A stretch of 64,000 bases of DNA from Chloroflexota bacterium (GTDB lineage: Bacteria > Chloroflexota > Dehalococcoidia > Lucifugimonadales > Lucifugimonadaceae): assembly GCA_027618835.1 (NCBI GenBank), contig JAQCHZ010000005.1:62001-126000 (forward strand), in the 5' to 3' direction. The notes beneath the pieces were generated by a model. It was not told the origin of the DNA, ran no database searches, and worked only from the letters and a program-made list of their open reading frames with translations. Shown here piece by piece: positions 1 through 8,972 of the stretch. Numbering within the stretch: position 1 is the stretch's first letter; each line of letters begins with the position of its first letter. The translations under genes and the position numbers were made by a program.

Positions 1-326
1 AGGATAAAGAAATCACCGAGCCAACAGTGATTTTCGAAGGATCAGCGACTGATGCGGTTGGACTGTTCCCAGCGAACGTGAACGTCGCTGCAACCGTCAG
101 CATGGCGGGAATCGGACCTGACGCAACGAAAGTTCGTGTAGTCGCCGATCCTGACTCGCCGGGCAACGTCCACGAGATCAACGCCGTGAGCAAGGCAGGT
201 AAGTTCTCGTTCCGCTTCGAAAATATGCCGCATGAGACGAATCCAAAAACCAGCTTCTTGGCGGTTCTGGCAGCCATCGAAACGTTACGTTCGATCTGCG
301 AACCAGGATTGCGCATCGGAACTTAG
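1..326 (+). CDS. nadX: L-aspartate dehydrogenase, C-terminal part
   Basis: The gene enters from the left edge and ends at TAG 324-326, so only about 108 C-terminal residues are visible. The segment FPANVNVAATVSMAGIG, then VRVVADP, GNVHEI and NPKTSFLA, matches the C-terminal (former DUF108) domain of aspartate dehydrogenases. These oxidise L-aspartate to iminoaspartate for NAD synthesis or amino-acid breakdown. The reading frame stays open from base 3 upstream of the first internal ATG, so that ATG is not the real start. The NAD-binding half lies outside the window, so the assignment rests on this conserved tail alone. Confidence 0.75.
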   Translation, partial: DKEITEPTVIFEGSATDAVGLFPANVNVAATVSMAGIGPDATKVRVVADPDSPGNVHEINAVSKAGKFSFRFENMPHETNPKTSFLAVLAAIETLRSICEPGLRIGT

Positions 327-676
327 GGTTCCCCTCAACGCGCTCATCTTCATCCCGAAAGCGCTCACCGTCAGTCCGAACTCCCCCGCCGTCATCCTGA
401 ACTTGATTCAGTACCTCGTGCAACGTGGATCAACGTTTAAAAAAGGCAGCCCATTATTGCCACCAAACGTGATGACCACGGCGTCGGACACCTCGCAATG
501 ACAGGCATGGCTTCTGTCGCTCTGGAGGGACTGCGGGCAACATCGCAGACGTGTGCGACAAAGTATGAAGTTAGCTGGGAGTTACCGGTCCTCCCCTGGA
601 CAGGGGGAGTTAGAGGGGGAGATTGCGACGCGCGACCAAGTCGTCCGACGACGCCCGAAGCACAAAGAAGTAAAAA
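327..676. other. intergenic region with repeat sequence
   Basis: No convincing gene lies here. The stretch holds a short 'gtcatcctgaacttgattcag' type of repeat near 383-405, commonly seen in bacterial intergenic DNA. It also holds a copy of the GC-rich palindromic family A repeat (587-657). The reading frames in it are interrupted or match nothing I recognise. Confidence 0.6.
587..657. repeat. dispersed repeat family A, copy 1
   Basis: A short palindrome (CTCCCCTG-GA-CAGGGGGAG) is followed by TTAGAGGGGGAG and then a block at 632-657. That 26-base block recurs without mismatch at 12737-12762. The same palindrome-plus-tail design recurs at 12690-12957, 21894-21942 and 42764-42805. It is probably a REP-like, non-coding element. 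Confidence 0.65.
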
Positions 677-767
677 TGGCGGAGGGTGCGGGATTCGAAC
701 CCGCGAGAAGGTTTACCCCTCAACCCGCTTAGCAGGCGGGCGCACTAGGCCACTATGCGAACCCTCC
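677..767 (-). tRNA. tRNA-Ser(GCT)
   Basis: Read on the minus strand, the acceptor stem GGAGGGT pairs with ACCCTCC. The anticodon stem CCCGC/GCGGG encloses loop CTGCTAA, giving anticodon GCT (serine, AGC/AGU codons). A long variable arm (about GTTGAGGGGTAAACCTTC) follows, as expected for tRNA-Ser, then a T arm with GGTTCGAATCC. The discriminator is G and the 3' CCA is encoded at 677-679. Confidence 0.95.
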
Positions 768-891
768 GCGGAAGATGTGCCAGTGCGAACCAATTCAATA
801 TATATTCACACTCCTTGATCGGCAAAGGAGTTCTGCATGAATCTTTTGATATATCGAACCAAATTCACAAGCGTTTCGACGAGCCGATCTC

Positions 892-1678
892 TTATTTGAT
901 CAGCCGACGCCTTAAAAGGTAGATCGCAACCGGCCAAATAACCGCCGTAAGGGCAATCATGTACAGCGCTGCCCAAAGGTGGGTGATGTTGAGATCTGCG
1001 AGTGCGAACCCACCTGCAATGTGCACTGCGGAGGTAAGCGGCATGAACCATGCGATCGGCTCCACCCAATCGGGAAGTATCGATATTGGGAAGAACGAGC
1101 CTGAGAAGAAGAACATTGGCGATGCGACCAACGTGAACACGAGAGTTAGGAACGTTGTGTGTGGTGCCACCGCAGAGAACAAGAATCCGAGCGCGCCGAA
1201 CGTTATTCCAACCATTATCGCCGGAATAATTATTCCAATCGCTTCCCAATGATTCAGCCAACCGAACAACGCCGCGACTGTTGCTGTGCCTACCACGGTC
1301 ATGATCGATCTGGTGACCGCCCACAAAATATCTCCCATGGTGATTTCGGTGATAGTTATTGATGTTGTCAGAGCTGTTTCATATACGTCGTTGTCGATTC
1401 GGTAGTACGCGTTCCAAGACGTCTCAAACAGCGCATGAAACATAGCGTTTCCCATAATTAACCCAGGAGTTACGAACTCAGCGTAAGAAGGAGCACCATC
1501 GACTTCGTCGATAAGCTTTGCCCACGCCGAACCCGACGGCCACGAGAATGATGACCGGTTCGATTAGAACCCATGTGATCACGAACTTCCAATATCTAAC
1601 AAACGATACGGCGTGGCGAAGCCAAAGTCCGGTGACGCTCCTACGGCGAATGCCAAGGGTTGGAATTGCGAGGCTCAC
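892..1678 (-). pseudogene. ABC-2 type (NodJ-like) exporter permease, frameshifted
   Basis: The gene reads in two frames. From GTG 1678 an N-terminal part with one membrane segment (ITWVLIEPVIILVAVGFGVG) runs out of frame at about 1517-1519. From there the frame shifted by one base continues KLIDEVDGAPSYAEFVTPGL into the ABC-2 membrane core to 892, with about five more hydrophobic segments. Removing one base from the AAA run (minus strand) restores a permease of about 260 residues, the usual NodJ/DrrB size. With its ATPase partner (also damaged) it would have exported a small hydrophobic compound. Either the locus is dead or a one-base error sits here; the damaged partner favours decay. Confidence 0.75.
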
Positions 1679-2550
1679 TATCCGTCTCTCAGTTCTCGTC
1701 CTGTTATCGCAATGAACACATCTTCTAAATTGCCGGCACGATACGAAGTTCGTACGCCTTCAAGGTCATTGAGACCCGAAAGATCGGGACGATCGCCGTT
1801 TACGGCCGTCACGCTGATCAAGGCTCCAACTTCTCTGAACATAATATTCTGTTCCGTCAGATATCCCCGAACCGTGCGTATAGAAACTGGGGATACTCGT
1901 AACTGCGCAACTTCTTTCGGTGCATGGCGTTCGATCATTTGGTCAGGCGTGCCCTCATCGAGGATTTTTCCGTTGTCCATGATCGAAAGCCGATCGCACA
2001 GAATGGTCGCCTCTTCCATGTAGTGAGTCGACAAAAGCACAGTCACACCGACGTCCTTTAAAACGGCCAGCTCTTCCCAAACCCGGTTTCGGCTCTGTGG
2101 ATCGAGTCCGGTCGATGGCTCGTCCATTACGATCACGCTCGGACTCGTCATCATCGACCATGCAATCGCCAAACGACGTTTCATACCGCCAGAAAGTTTG
2201 TAGACGTTTGCTTTCGACTTATCTCGTAGTCCGAAAAACTCAAGCACTGCATGTGCTCGATTCTTTGAATCTTTTCTGGAAAGACCAGCTAGGAACCCGT
2301 GAAGAAAAAGGTTTTGAAATACGGTTAGACCACCATCGAGTCCATCGTGCTGAGTCACAACGCCCATAACCTCACGAACCGCTCGATTGTCTTTCACCAC
2401 ATCGATGCCTGACACGGTGATCGCTCCCGAGTTCGCAGGAGACAGTCCGGCAAGCATGCGCATGGTGGTTGTTTTACCTGGTTCTACCGCGAATGAAATG
2501 CCATCGACTGCCGGAACATCGCCATAGAGCTTACGGATCTCATCAGCCTT
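1678..2550 (-). pseudogene. ABC transporter ATPase lacking its P-loop and start
   Basis: Signature LSGGMKRRL, Walker B VIVMDEPSTGLDPQ and the H-loop LLSTHYMEEA identify the ATPase of a NodI/DrrA-type exporter. Upstream of the first ATG (2463) the same frame stays open and reads RKLYGDVPAVDGISF, then AVEPGKTTTMRML. Family members read EPGEIFGLLGPNGAGKTTTM here, so about 12 residues (36 bases) carrying most of Walker A are missing. No ATG, GTG or TTG is available in frame before the stop at 2584-2586. The protein could not bind ATP normally. It overlaps the frameshifted permease by one base. Confidence 0.75.
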
Positions 2551-2674
2551 ATCACCGACCCATCGGGATTTAGCGTGGCTTCTCTATTCAGTTGCGCTTC
2601 GTTGGTCAAATTGCCTCTTCAAGCACGAGTCAGCGTAATGCAATCAAATTCGTACGATTCATCAATAGAGTGGG

Positions 2675-3400
2675 CTAGTCGCCCGACTCCGCAGGCTTTC
2701 CAGCGCCCGGTGTCTCACCAATCCACACTTCTCCGCCTTCAAAGAGTTCTTTCTTCCATATTGGAACGATCTCTTTTAGACGATCGACGAAGTACAGAGC
2801 CGATTCGAAAGCTGGTCGCCGATGAGCCGATCCAACGGCAACGACCATGCTCGTTTCGCCAATATCGACCCTGCCCGTGCGGTGGGCGATAGCGATTTTC
2901 CCCAGTTCCCACTTTGCACGCATTTCGACAATGATCTCGGCGATCTTATTTTCGGCCATCGGTTGGTACGCCTCGTAGTCGAGATACTCGACGTTTCTAC
3001 CTTCGTTATGGTCGCGAGTGACTCCTAAGAAAGTAACAACAGCACCGTCGATGCCGGTCGTAACGAACTTCGTTAGTGGTTTTTCTTCAAGCTTTTCTGG
3101 AGTAATGAATACCCAGTCGATATCTGTCTTGATATCGCCTGAGCCACCACTTACAGGCGGAATAAGTGCGATCTCGTCTCCGGCGTTCACGAGTTGATCG
3201 CCTTTTACGTACTCACTATTGAGCGCCAGCATCACACTAGTTCCCGGTTGAGGATCTTTCGGTGCCGCTTGTCGGGCCGCAATCACAGCGTCGTCGACGG
3301 TCATGCCCTTTGTCAGCGGGATACTGACGCTCCGGGTTCCGGCTCGCTCGCGCAGTACGGCAAAGAACAGAACTGATATTTGTTGGTCGGAATTAGTCAA
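2675..3400 (-). CDS. moaX: fused molybdopterin synthase (MoaD-MoaE)
   Basis: Residues 1-86 are a ubiquitin-like MoaD domain ending in PPVSGG. Residues 92-235 are MoaE, with HRTG (173-176), HRR (193-195) and PIWKKE (213-218) carrying the active-site lysines. Together they make molybdopterin synthase, which adds two sulfurs to cyclic pyranopterin monophosphate. In separate MoaD the C-terminal Gly-Gly must be free to become a thiocarboxylate. Here it (Gly85-Gly86) is internal, as in mycobacterial MoaX, which is known to be cleaved after this pair. The start is TTG at 3400; no upstream alternative is better. No other moa gene is in the window. Confidence 0.88.
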   Translation of the reverse strand: MTNSDQQISVLFFAVLRERAGTRSVSIPLTKGMTVDDAVIAARQAAPKDPQPGTSVMLALNSEYVKGDQLVNAGDEIALIPPVSGGSGDIKTDIDWVFITPEKLEEKPLTKFVTTGIDGAVVTFLGVTRDHNEGRNVEYLDYEAYQPMAENKIAEIIVEMRAKWELGKIAIAHRTGRVDIGETSMVVAVGSAHRRPAFESALYFVDRLKEIVPIWKKELFEGGEVWIGETPGAGKPAESGD

Positions 3401-3589
3401 AGAAGTTCGTCAGAGAGTAGTGGCCAATTGATCGGCGGTAGATGCACCTCAGGTTACTGCCGAACCTGTCCTACTGGGTATAAGACGCGTCATCAGAAGT
3501 AGTTAGGTTTCGCCGCAGCACAAATATGTGGCGTAGCATTTTGAGTATCTGATTCGAATCGGTATGAAGGACTAATACAAGGAAACAAC

Positions 3590-4212
3590 ATGAGCGAGTC
3601 TGTTGATCCATTGGTCAAAATCACACGTATTCCCGAGCGCGGTTCTTACGACTCAGAATCGATTGACTCGACCTTCGACGATGGCTACTTGTGCAACGTT
3701 GCGTACGAATCAGATAACGGACCCGTCGTTCTTACGACGCTTTACGGTCGACACGAAAATTTCATATATTTCCACGGTTCCCCAGCGGCAGGGATGTTTC
3801 GCCGGGCAAATTCCGACGTGAACATCAGCCTTGCCGTAACTCATGTCCATGGGTTCGTTCTCGCTCGCTCACTATTCCATCACTCAATGAACTACCGATC
3901 TGTTGTGGCGATCGGTAAAGCAGAAAAGGTCACAGATCCCGAAGAAGTGATGCACGGCCTAGAAGTAATCACCGAGAAATGTTTCCCGGGTCGTTTGTCG
4001 AAGCTCGCAAGCCTAACGACGTCGAGCTTCGACAAACGACAGTATTTCGATTTGAACTCACTGCGGCTTCAGTGAAGGTCAGAACTGGTGCTCCATGAGA
4101 CGATGAAGAAGGCATCGATCTCGATATATGGACAGGCGTATTTCCTGTAATCAGCGGGCTAAGCAACCAGGTTCCAGCGCCTGTTTTCACGGCTGGCACC
4201 GACCTACCATAG
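3590..4212 (+). pseudogene. pyridoxamine 5'-phosphate oxidase family flavin-binding protein, broken
   Basis: From ATG 3590 (AAGGA at 3579-3583) the product reads as a NimA/PPOx-like split-barrel protein: ITRIPERGSYD, then YFHGSPA, FVLARSLFHHSMNYRSVV. The ORF leaves the family frame at about 4000 and stops at 4073-4075. The next frame carries the expected continuation (EARKPNDVELRQTTV, KVRTGAP) to TAG 4210-4212. It is interrupted by TGA 4096-4098 where relatives have Trp before DDEE. Two independent lesions make this a likely pseudogene of a roughly 207-residue protein. Confidence 0.75.
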
Positions 4213-4459
4213 GCTCTCAGAACGTTCCGTCAGATACCCGAAGATGGGTGAAAGTTTCGCCGATAAACGACAATTATTTGTAAGCTAATTGCAGTCGAAC
4301 GCTAAAACGAGTTCAAATTCCGCTTTGAACCCCTTTGACCTTCAACGTAATGGGCAATACAATTTTAGGTCGATTATGTTTGAACTCTAGCAATGGGCTG
4401 GAGTCTGACAAATATCTTTTCCGCCGTCTCCTTAATTACGGCACGGAGTGATTTCACGA

Positions 4460-4753
4460 ATGGTTCGAATCCGTCTTAAACGCGTTGGTGGCAAGAAGCA
4501 CCCTTTCTACCGAGTAGTTGTCGCTGACCAGCGTGCAGCTCGCGATGGTGCATTCATCGAACAGATCGGCACGTACGATCCGTTCCCAAACCCACCCGAG
4601 ATCAAACTCAACGAAGAGAAGGTCAATGAGTGGATTGGTAAGGGTGCACAGCCATCTGAATCAGTTGTCTATCTTCTACGTTCCGCAGGAATACTTCCTA
4701 CCTTAGAAACTCCTAAGGTAGAAACTCCTAAGGTAGAAACTCCTAGTGGCTGA
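4460..4753 (+). CDS. rpsP: 30S ribosomal protein S16
   Basis: [20 protein letters not shown] and the following [15 protein letters not shown] are diagnostic of S16, an assembly protein of the small subunit body. I prefer ATG 4460, which gives the family's universal N-terminus and sits about 11 bases after GGAG (4445-4448); a GTG at 4448 would add four residues. The normal S16 core ends near residue 80. The last 17 residues are a tail of three ETPKV-like repeats made by a 15-bp tandem repeat. The gene starts a translation operon and overlaps the next gene. Confidence 0.97.
   Translation: MVRIRLKRVGGKKHPFYRVVVADQRAARDGAFIEQIGTYDPFPNPPEIKLNEEKVNEWIGKGAQPSESVVYLLRSAGILPTLETPKVETPKVETPSG
4705..4744 (+). 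repeat. 15-bp tandem repeat in the rpsP tail
   Basis: The unit actcctaaggtagaa occurs about two and a half times in a row (first copy with a variant 5' edge), encoding repeated Glu-Thr-Pro-Lys-Val. The unit length is a multiple of three, so gain or loss of copies keeps rpsP in frame. The array ends just before the khpA GTG start at 4746. Confidence 0.85.
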
Positions 4754-5042
4754 GCGTGACGACGACGTCCAAGCTGAAGAGTCCGAAGGCGACGACATGT
4801 CGCCTATCGACTCGATGCGAGAGATGATCGAGTACATCGCACGTGCGCTTACCTCGAACCCGGATGCAGTATCTGTAACCAAAGAGGATGATGGCGAACG
4901 CACCTTCCTTCACCTTTCAGTAGACGATCAGGACAAGGGCAAAGTAATCGGCCGTGACGGTCGAGTTGCCCAGTCGATGCGCTCGCTCTTGCGAGTTGCA
5001 GCAGTAAAGGCCGACATCCGTGTCAGTCTCGAAATCGACTAG
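4746..5042 (+). CDS. khpA: KH-domain RNA-binding protein KhpA
   Basis: A single KH domain (residues about 22-98) with the nucleic-acid-binding loop [16 protein letters not shown]. KhpA partners KhpB and binds many RNAs; in most bacteria it lies between rpsP and rimM, as here. The frame opens with GTG 4746, overlapping the end of rpsP by 8 bases and giving an acidic N-terminal extension. ATG 4797 would give 81 residues, closer to the usual 75-80. I cannot decide between them from sequence; the overlap suggests translational coupling. Confidence 0.9.
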   Translation: MAERDDDVQAEESEGDDMSPIDSMREMIEYIARALTSNPDAVSVTKEDDGERTFLHLSVDDQDKGKVIGRDGRVAQSMRSLLRVAAVKADIRVSLEID

Positions 5043-5067
5043 CGCGTCTACACCCCCTGAACCTTCG

Positions 5068-5622
5068 ATGACCGATTCAAACAGTCGACCCTACACCCCG
5101 GGCGAAGAACTGAACGAATTGGTTGTAGTTGGTCGCGTCCGACGCCCAACCGGCATCAAGGGCACACTTCTCGTTGAGATCTACTCAGGGATTCCCAATC
5201 GATTCATTGTTGGCGACAGCGTTATCGCTGACGGCAAAGAATACGAGATAGTCGAAACCGGTAAATCTGGCGATTCAGCTAAGCTCCGTTTCGACGGTAT
5301 CAACTCAATCGAAAAGGCAGATCGCTTTCGAGATGTCGAACTTTCGGTTCCAGCCGAAGAACTTCCAGAGAATCCTCCCGGCGTCTACTACCATTACGAA
5401 ATTCTCGGTTCCGATGTAACGACTGTTGATGGTCAACATCTAGGAACGCTAACCGAGATCCTCGAAACAGGCAGTAATGACGTCTTGATCATCACCGGCA
5501 AACCTGCTCCCGAGAAAAAGAAGGGCGACGAATTTCTCGTGCCCGTTCTTGATGGCGTAATCGTCGATGTCGACAGAAAAGCTGGCACGATGAAGATAGA
5601 TCCGCCCGACGGCATTCTTTAA
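5068..5622 (+). CDS. rimM: ribosome maturation factor RimM
   Basis: The N-terminal domain ELVVVGRVRRPTGIKGTLLV and a C-terminal PRC-barrel with FLVPVLDGVIVDVD identify RimM, which binds S19 and helps mature the 30S head. ATG 5068 gives 184 residues, in family range. An in-frame GTG at 5020 inside khpA would add 16 residues without homology. In most genomes trmD and rplS follow; here the operon is followed by yebC, so trmD and rplS must lie elsewhere. Confidence 0.95.
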   Translation: MTDSNSRPYTPGEELNELVVVGRVRRPTGIKGTLLVEIYSGIPNRFIVGDSVIADGKEYEIVETGKSGDSAKLRFDGINSIEKADRFRDVELSVPAEELPENPPGVYYHYEILGSDVTTVDGQHLGTLTEILETGSNDVLIITGKPAPEKKKGDEFLVPVLDGVIVDVDRKAGTMKIDPPDGIL

Positions 5623-5715
5623 GCCTGAGATTTTCGGTAAACTGTGTGCTCAGTTCGTTTGGTTCGATCGGAACCAGTAGCAATCGTCACGTAGAGGCCA
5701 ATAGGAAATATCTGA

Positions 5716-6477
5716 ATGTCAGGTCACTCTAAATGGAGCACGATCAAGCACAAAAAAGGTGCGGCCGACGCTAAGCGCGGTCAGCTCTTCACAAAGCTTG
5801 CTCGAGAAATCATGGTCGCAGCTCGCGCAGGCGACCCAAACCCTGAGATGAACTTCCGTCTACGACTTGCGGTGGATAACGCCAAGTCGTTGAATATGCC
5901 GAAAGACAATATCGACCGAGCGATTGCCCGCGGATCCGGTGTCGGTGATGACTCGGTCATTCTCGAAGAAATCAGCTACGAAGCCTACGGACCCGGTGGC
6001 GCTGGCATCATCGTCCAAACGCTAACCGACAACAAGAACCGTACAGCTGCCGAAGTTCGAGCCAAAATCACTCGAGCCGGTGGAAATCTTGCGGGAGCTG
6101 GCGCTGTTTCTTGGAATTTCGAAAACAAGGGTCTGATCACTATCGAAGTAACCGACGGTGACCCTGACGAGATAGCCCTGGAAATTGTTGATGCTGGAGC
6201 CGAAGATGTTGAAGTCGATGGCAACGTGGTTCAGATCACTGCGCCATACGAAGATTTCGCACAGGTGAAGACGAGTGTTGAAGCGCTCGCGGGCATCAGA
6301 GTCGAAAGCGGTGATGTTGCCCTCGTTCCAACCTCATTGGTCCCACTCGACGACAAGGGCGCAATGCAGACGCTAAGACTTTTGGATTCGCTTGAAGAAC
6401 TCGATGATGTAGCGAAGGTCTACTCAAACGGCGATTTCTCCGACGAAGTTCTAGAGAAGTACGCGGAAGCCGAGTAA
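5716..6477 (+). CDS. yebC: YebC/TACO1 family protein
   Basis: MSGHSKWSTIKHKKGAADAK is the family hallmark, followed by TKLAREIMVAAR and MPKDNIDRAI. Its 253 residues are full length with the usual three domains. The family was long annotated as a transcriptional regulator; TACO1 and more recent bacterial data point to a translation factor that helps ribosomes through difficult stretches such as polyproline. The position directly after rpsP-khpA-rimM fits translation. A terminator follows at 6541-6579. Confidence 0.95.
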   Translation: MSGHSKWSTIKHKKGAADAKRGQLFTKLAREIMVAARAGDPNPEMNFRLRLAVDNAKSLNMPKDNIDRAIARGSGVGDDSVILEEISYEAYGPGGAGIIVQTLTDNKNRTAAEVRAKITRAGGNLAGAGAVSWNFENKGLITIEVTDGDPDEIALEIVDAGAEDVEVDGNVVQITAPYEDFAQVKTSVEALAGIRVESGDVALVPTSLVPLDDKGAMQTLRLLDSLEELDDVAKVYSNGDFSDEVLEKYAEAE

Positions 6478-6540
6478 CGAGGACGCGAACGGATAGATTC
6501 GTCTCTTTCGTCCCAGCAATTTAGTTTCGCATGAAATCAT

Positions 6541-6579
6541 GCGGCAGTACAATCTCATAGTTATATTGCCGCTTTTTTT
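6541..6579 (+). terminator. Rho-independent terminator after yebC
   Basis: GCGGCAGTA pairs with TATTGCCGC (one G-U pair) around a loop of about 15 bases, followed directly by a run of seven T. It is oriented to stop transcription of the rpsP-to-yebC set. Confidence 0.8.
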
Positions 6580-6606
6580 ACGGGACAGATCGGACGCTGG
6601 AACTAG

Positions 6607-6816
6607 ATGTGTAGAATGACCGCCGGCCCGTTATTTGCGATGATGGGCGTGGCTGGAACTGCAGCAGGGGTCGGATTGGCCGTTGTTCGCGAACGACTCG
6701 ATCGAAGGTCAGACGCCCGCGCCGCCAGAGAAGCAGCAGACGAGCAAGACGACAACGACTCTGAATCAACTCGCTCGACCGATTCAACTGACTCTGCTGG
6801 CTCAGATAAGTCCTAG
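6607..6816 (+). CDS. small predicted membrane protein
   Basis: This 69-residue ORF starts [21 protein letters not shown]. It has one hydrophobic segment (about residues 7-26), a basic stretch ([15 protein letters not shown]), then a Ser/Asp/Thr-rich acidic tail. I recognise no family. It starts after the yebC terminator and overlaps the 3' end of the minus-strand thioredoxin gene by 15 bases. The coherent architecture (anchor, basic linker, acidic tail) supports a real gene, but it is short and unconfirmed. Confidence 0.4.
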   Translation: MCRMTAGPLFAMMGVAGTAAGVGLAVVRERLDRRSDARAAREAADEQDDNDSESTRSTDSTDSAGSDKS

Positions 6817-8868
6817 CTGTTCGAGCATCTCAGCCGTACTCGTAACGGGTAGTTTGCAAGCATAGTTTTCGCAAACATAAGCCGTTGCCTTGCCGTTCAC
6901 CTGACTCCGGCCCTCTAGCAATGGAGATCCGCCAGGTTCGCTAGAACCTTCAACAGCACCTGCCAATACCCGGTTCGGCTCGAACGAACTTCGTAGTTCA
7001 TGTTTCATTTCTGAAATAACGGAATCCGATTCGTCCCCAATCAGCACCACCTCTTGCGAATTCGATCGCAAGAAGTCGACAGCCGCTAGCCAGGATGTAA
7101 CCGCGGACGGTGCCTGCTCCATGTGTGGAATCAACGCCTTCATCGACGTTTCGGATTTCTCTGCGTACTCGGCAATCCCAGTGAATACGCTCAAACGTTG
7201 CAAGGCCATCGCAGCAATCGCTCCACCCGACGGCACGGCGTTATCAAGTACGTCACGTGGGCGAACCAATAACTTCGAGTGTTCGAGTGATGTGTCGTAG
7301 AACACACCCCAGTCTATGTCCCAGAAACGTTCGATCATCTGATCGGCAATAGCCTGCGCCTCGCGAACATACGAGAAGTCGAACGTCGCTTCGTACAGCG
7401 TCAGAAGAGCGTCGATCAAGTAAGCGTGGTCGTCCAGGTACCCAAGTATTCGTGCATCGCCCTCCGACTCGCTGGTCGCCTTCCACGTATGAAGCAATAA
7501 TCCATTCTCGTCACGCACTTGATCTAATAGCAATCGAGCGTTCTTTTCCGCTGTGGCAATCCACTCATCGTTTTCAAATACAGCCCCGGCTTCGGCAAAT
7601 GCCTTGAGCATTAACGCATTCCACGAAACGAGAATCTTGTCGTCGATTCCCGGTGCTATTCGTTTCGACCGCTCCTGATAGAGAATCCCACGAACTCTCT
7701 CGATGTCGGCGATAAGGTCTGCGGGCTGCTGCGCAGTTCGGGACAGAAACTCTGGCAGTGACATTGGCATGTTCAGGATGTTCGATCCTTCGAAATTCCC
7801 TTCCTCCGATATCCCCCAATAAGCCTTGGCTAGCTCAGAGTCAGATGAATCCAGTGCGGAATCTATCTCGTCAGATGTCCAGACAAAGAATTTCCCTTCG
7901 ACTCCCTCGGAATCGGCGTCAGAAGCTGAATAGAAACCTCCAGCGGCGTGAGTCATCTCTTTGGTCACATATTCGAGCGTTTCTTCAATGACCCGCTTGA
8001 ACAACGGTTTTTTCGTGGCCTGATATGCATGGATATACAGCGATACGAGTTGGGCGTTGTCGTACAGCATCTTCTCGAAATGAGGTACCAGCCAGCGATC
8101 ATCTACTGAGTAACGAGCAAACCCGCCACCGATCTGATCGTAGATACCACCATGAGCCATTTTTTCGAGCGTAAGAGTCACTATGTCGAGCACTTGCGTG
8201 CTACCGGTTCGCTTCCAGTACCGAAGCAATAGTTCGTAGATCATCGGTTGAGGAAATTTGGGGGCACCCTGTGATCCGCCATGCTCCAGATCAGCGTTAC
8301 TTACCAGTTGTGTAAAACTTCCGAATATCAGCGATTCATCAACTGATCCTTCGATTTTCTTTGGAGTCGCTTGTTCGCGGATAGTATCGACAACCTGTTT
8401 TGAATTGTCGAGAATTTCCTGGCGATTGTTGGCGTAGGCATCCGATATCGCTGCAAGCACTCGTGGGAATCCCGCCATGTTGGGTCGATCTTCAGGCGGG
8501 AAGTATGTTCCACCAAAAAACGGTTGACCGTCCGGAGCAATAAATACGGTCAGAGGCCAACCGCCTGAACCGGTCATTGCTTGAACTGCGGTCATGTAGA
8601 TCGAATCGACGTCGGGGAGCTCCTCTCGATCGACTTTAATGTTGATGAATCCAGTGTTCATGACTGCTGCAATCGATTCATTTTCGAACGACTCGTGCGC
8701 CATTACGTGGCACCAATGACACGACGAGTATCCGATAGATAACAAAATCGGTCTGTCGAACAATCTGGCCGCCGCAAATGCGTCTTCGCCCCACGGATAC
8801 CAATCGACTGGATTGTCCTTATGTTGGAGCAAGTACGGGCTTGTTTCGTTGGCCAGTCGGTTGGGCAT
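6802..8868 (-). CDS. YyaL/SSP411-type thioredoxin-domain protein
   Basis: This 688-residue protein has an N-terminal thioredoxin-like DUF255 domain with [10 protein letters not shown] (Cys50, Cys53), then a long alpha/alpha-barrel region resembling N-acylglucosamine 2-epimerase/cellobiose epimerase folds. That is the full YyaL (human SPATA20-like) architecture. The molecular role is unsettled; a redox or sugar-binding function is usually proposed. It is the last of three minus-strand genes after the PHP gene and the NHL-thioredoxin gene, so two thioredoxin-fold proteins sit side by side. No signal peptide is visible, so it is probably cytoplasmic. Confidence 0.92.
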   Translation of the reverse strand: MPNRLANETSPYLLQHKDNPVDWYPWGEDAFAAARLFDRPILLSIGYSSCHWCHVMAHESFENESIAAVMNTGFINIKVDREELPDVDSIYMTAVQAMTGSGGWPLTVFIAPDGQPFFGGTYFPPEDRPNMAGFPRVLAAISDAYANNRQEILDNSKQVVDTIREQATPKKIEGSVDESLIFGSFTQLVSNADLEHGGSQGAPKFPQPMIYELLLRYWKRTGSTQVLDIVTLTLEKMAHGGIYDQIGGGFARYSVDDRWLVPHFEKMLYDNAQLVSLYIHAYQATKKPLFKRVIEETLEYVTKEMTHAAGGFYSASDADSEGVEGKFFVWTSDEIDSALDSSDSELAKAYWGISEEGNFEGSNILNMPMSLPEFLSRTAQQPADLIADIERVRGILYQERSKRIAPGIDDKILVSWNALMLKAFAEAGAVFENDEWIATAEKNARLLLDQVRDENGLLLHTWKATSESEGDARILGYLDDHAYLIDALLTLYEATFDFSYVREAQAIADQMIERFWDIDWGVFYDTSLEHSKLLVRPRDVLDNAVPSGGAIAAMALQRLSVFTGIAEYAEKSETSMKALIPHMEQAPSAVTSWLAAVDFLRSNSQEVVLIGDESDSVISEMKHELRSSFEPNRVLAGAVEGSSEPGGSPLLEGRSQVNGKATAYVCENYACKLPVTSTAEMLEQLGLI

Positions 8869-8972
8869 GTTCTTCTGATTCTCTATGTGCTCGTGGCAGG
8901 TTAAATTATGTGAGTTCGATGCGCTTTGATTTGTTGGCGATACACCAAGCAGAAGGGCGACTTGGTGGGAGG

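Noticed and set aside
498-818. 106-codon open frame across the tRNA
   Set aside because: It runs antisense through tRNA-Ser and a repeat, with no coherent protein pattern.
806-1324. 172-codon minus-strand frame overlapping the permease
   Set aside because: Out-of-frame shadow of the permease gene, with irregular composition.
4096-4098. TGA in the broken PPOx gene as a second selenocysteine
   Set aside because: Relatives have Trp, not Cys, at this place, the residue is not catalytic, and a frameshift precedes it. A nonsense change is more likely.
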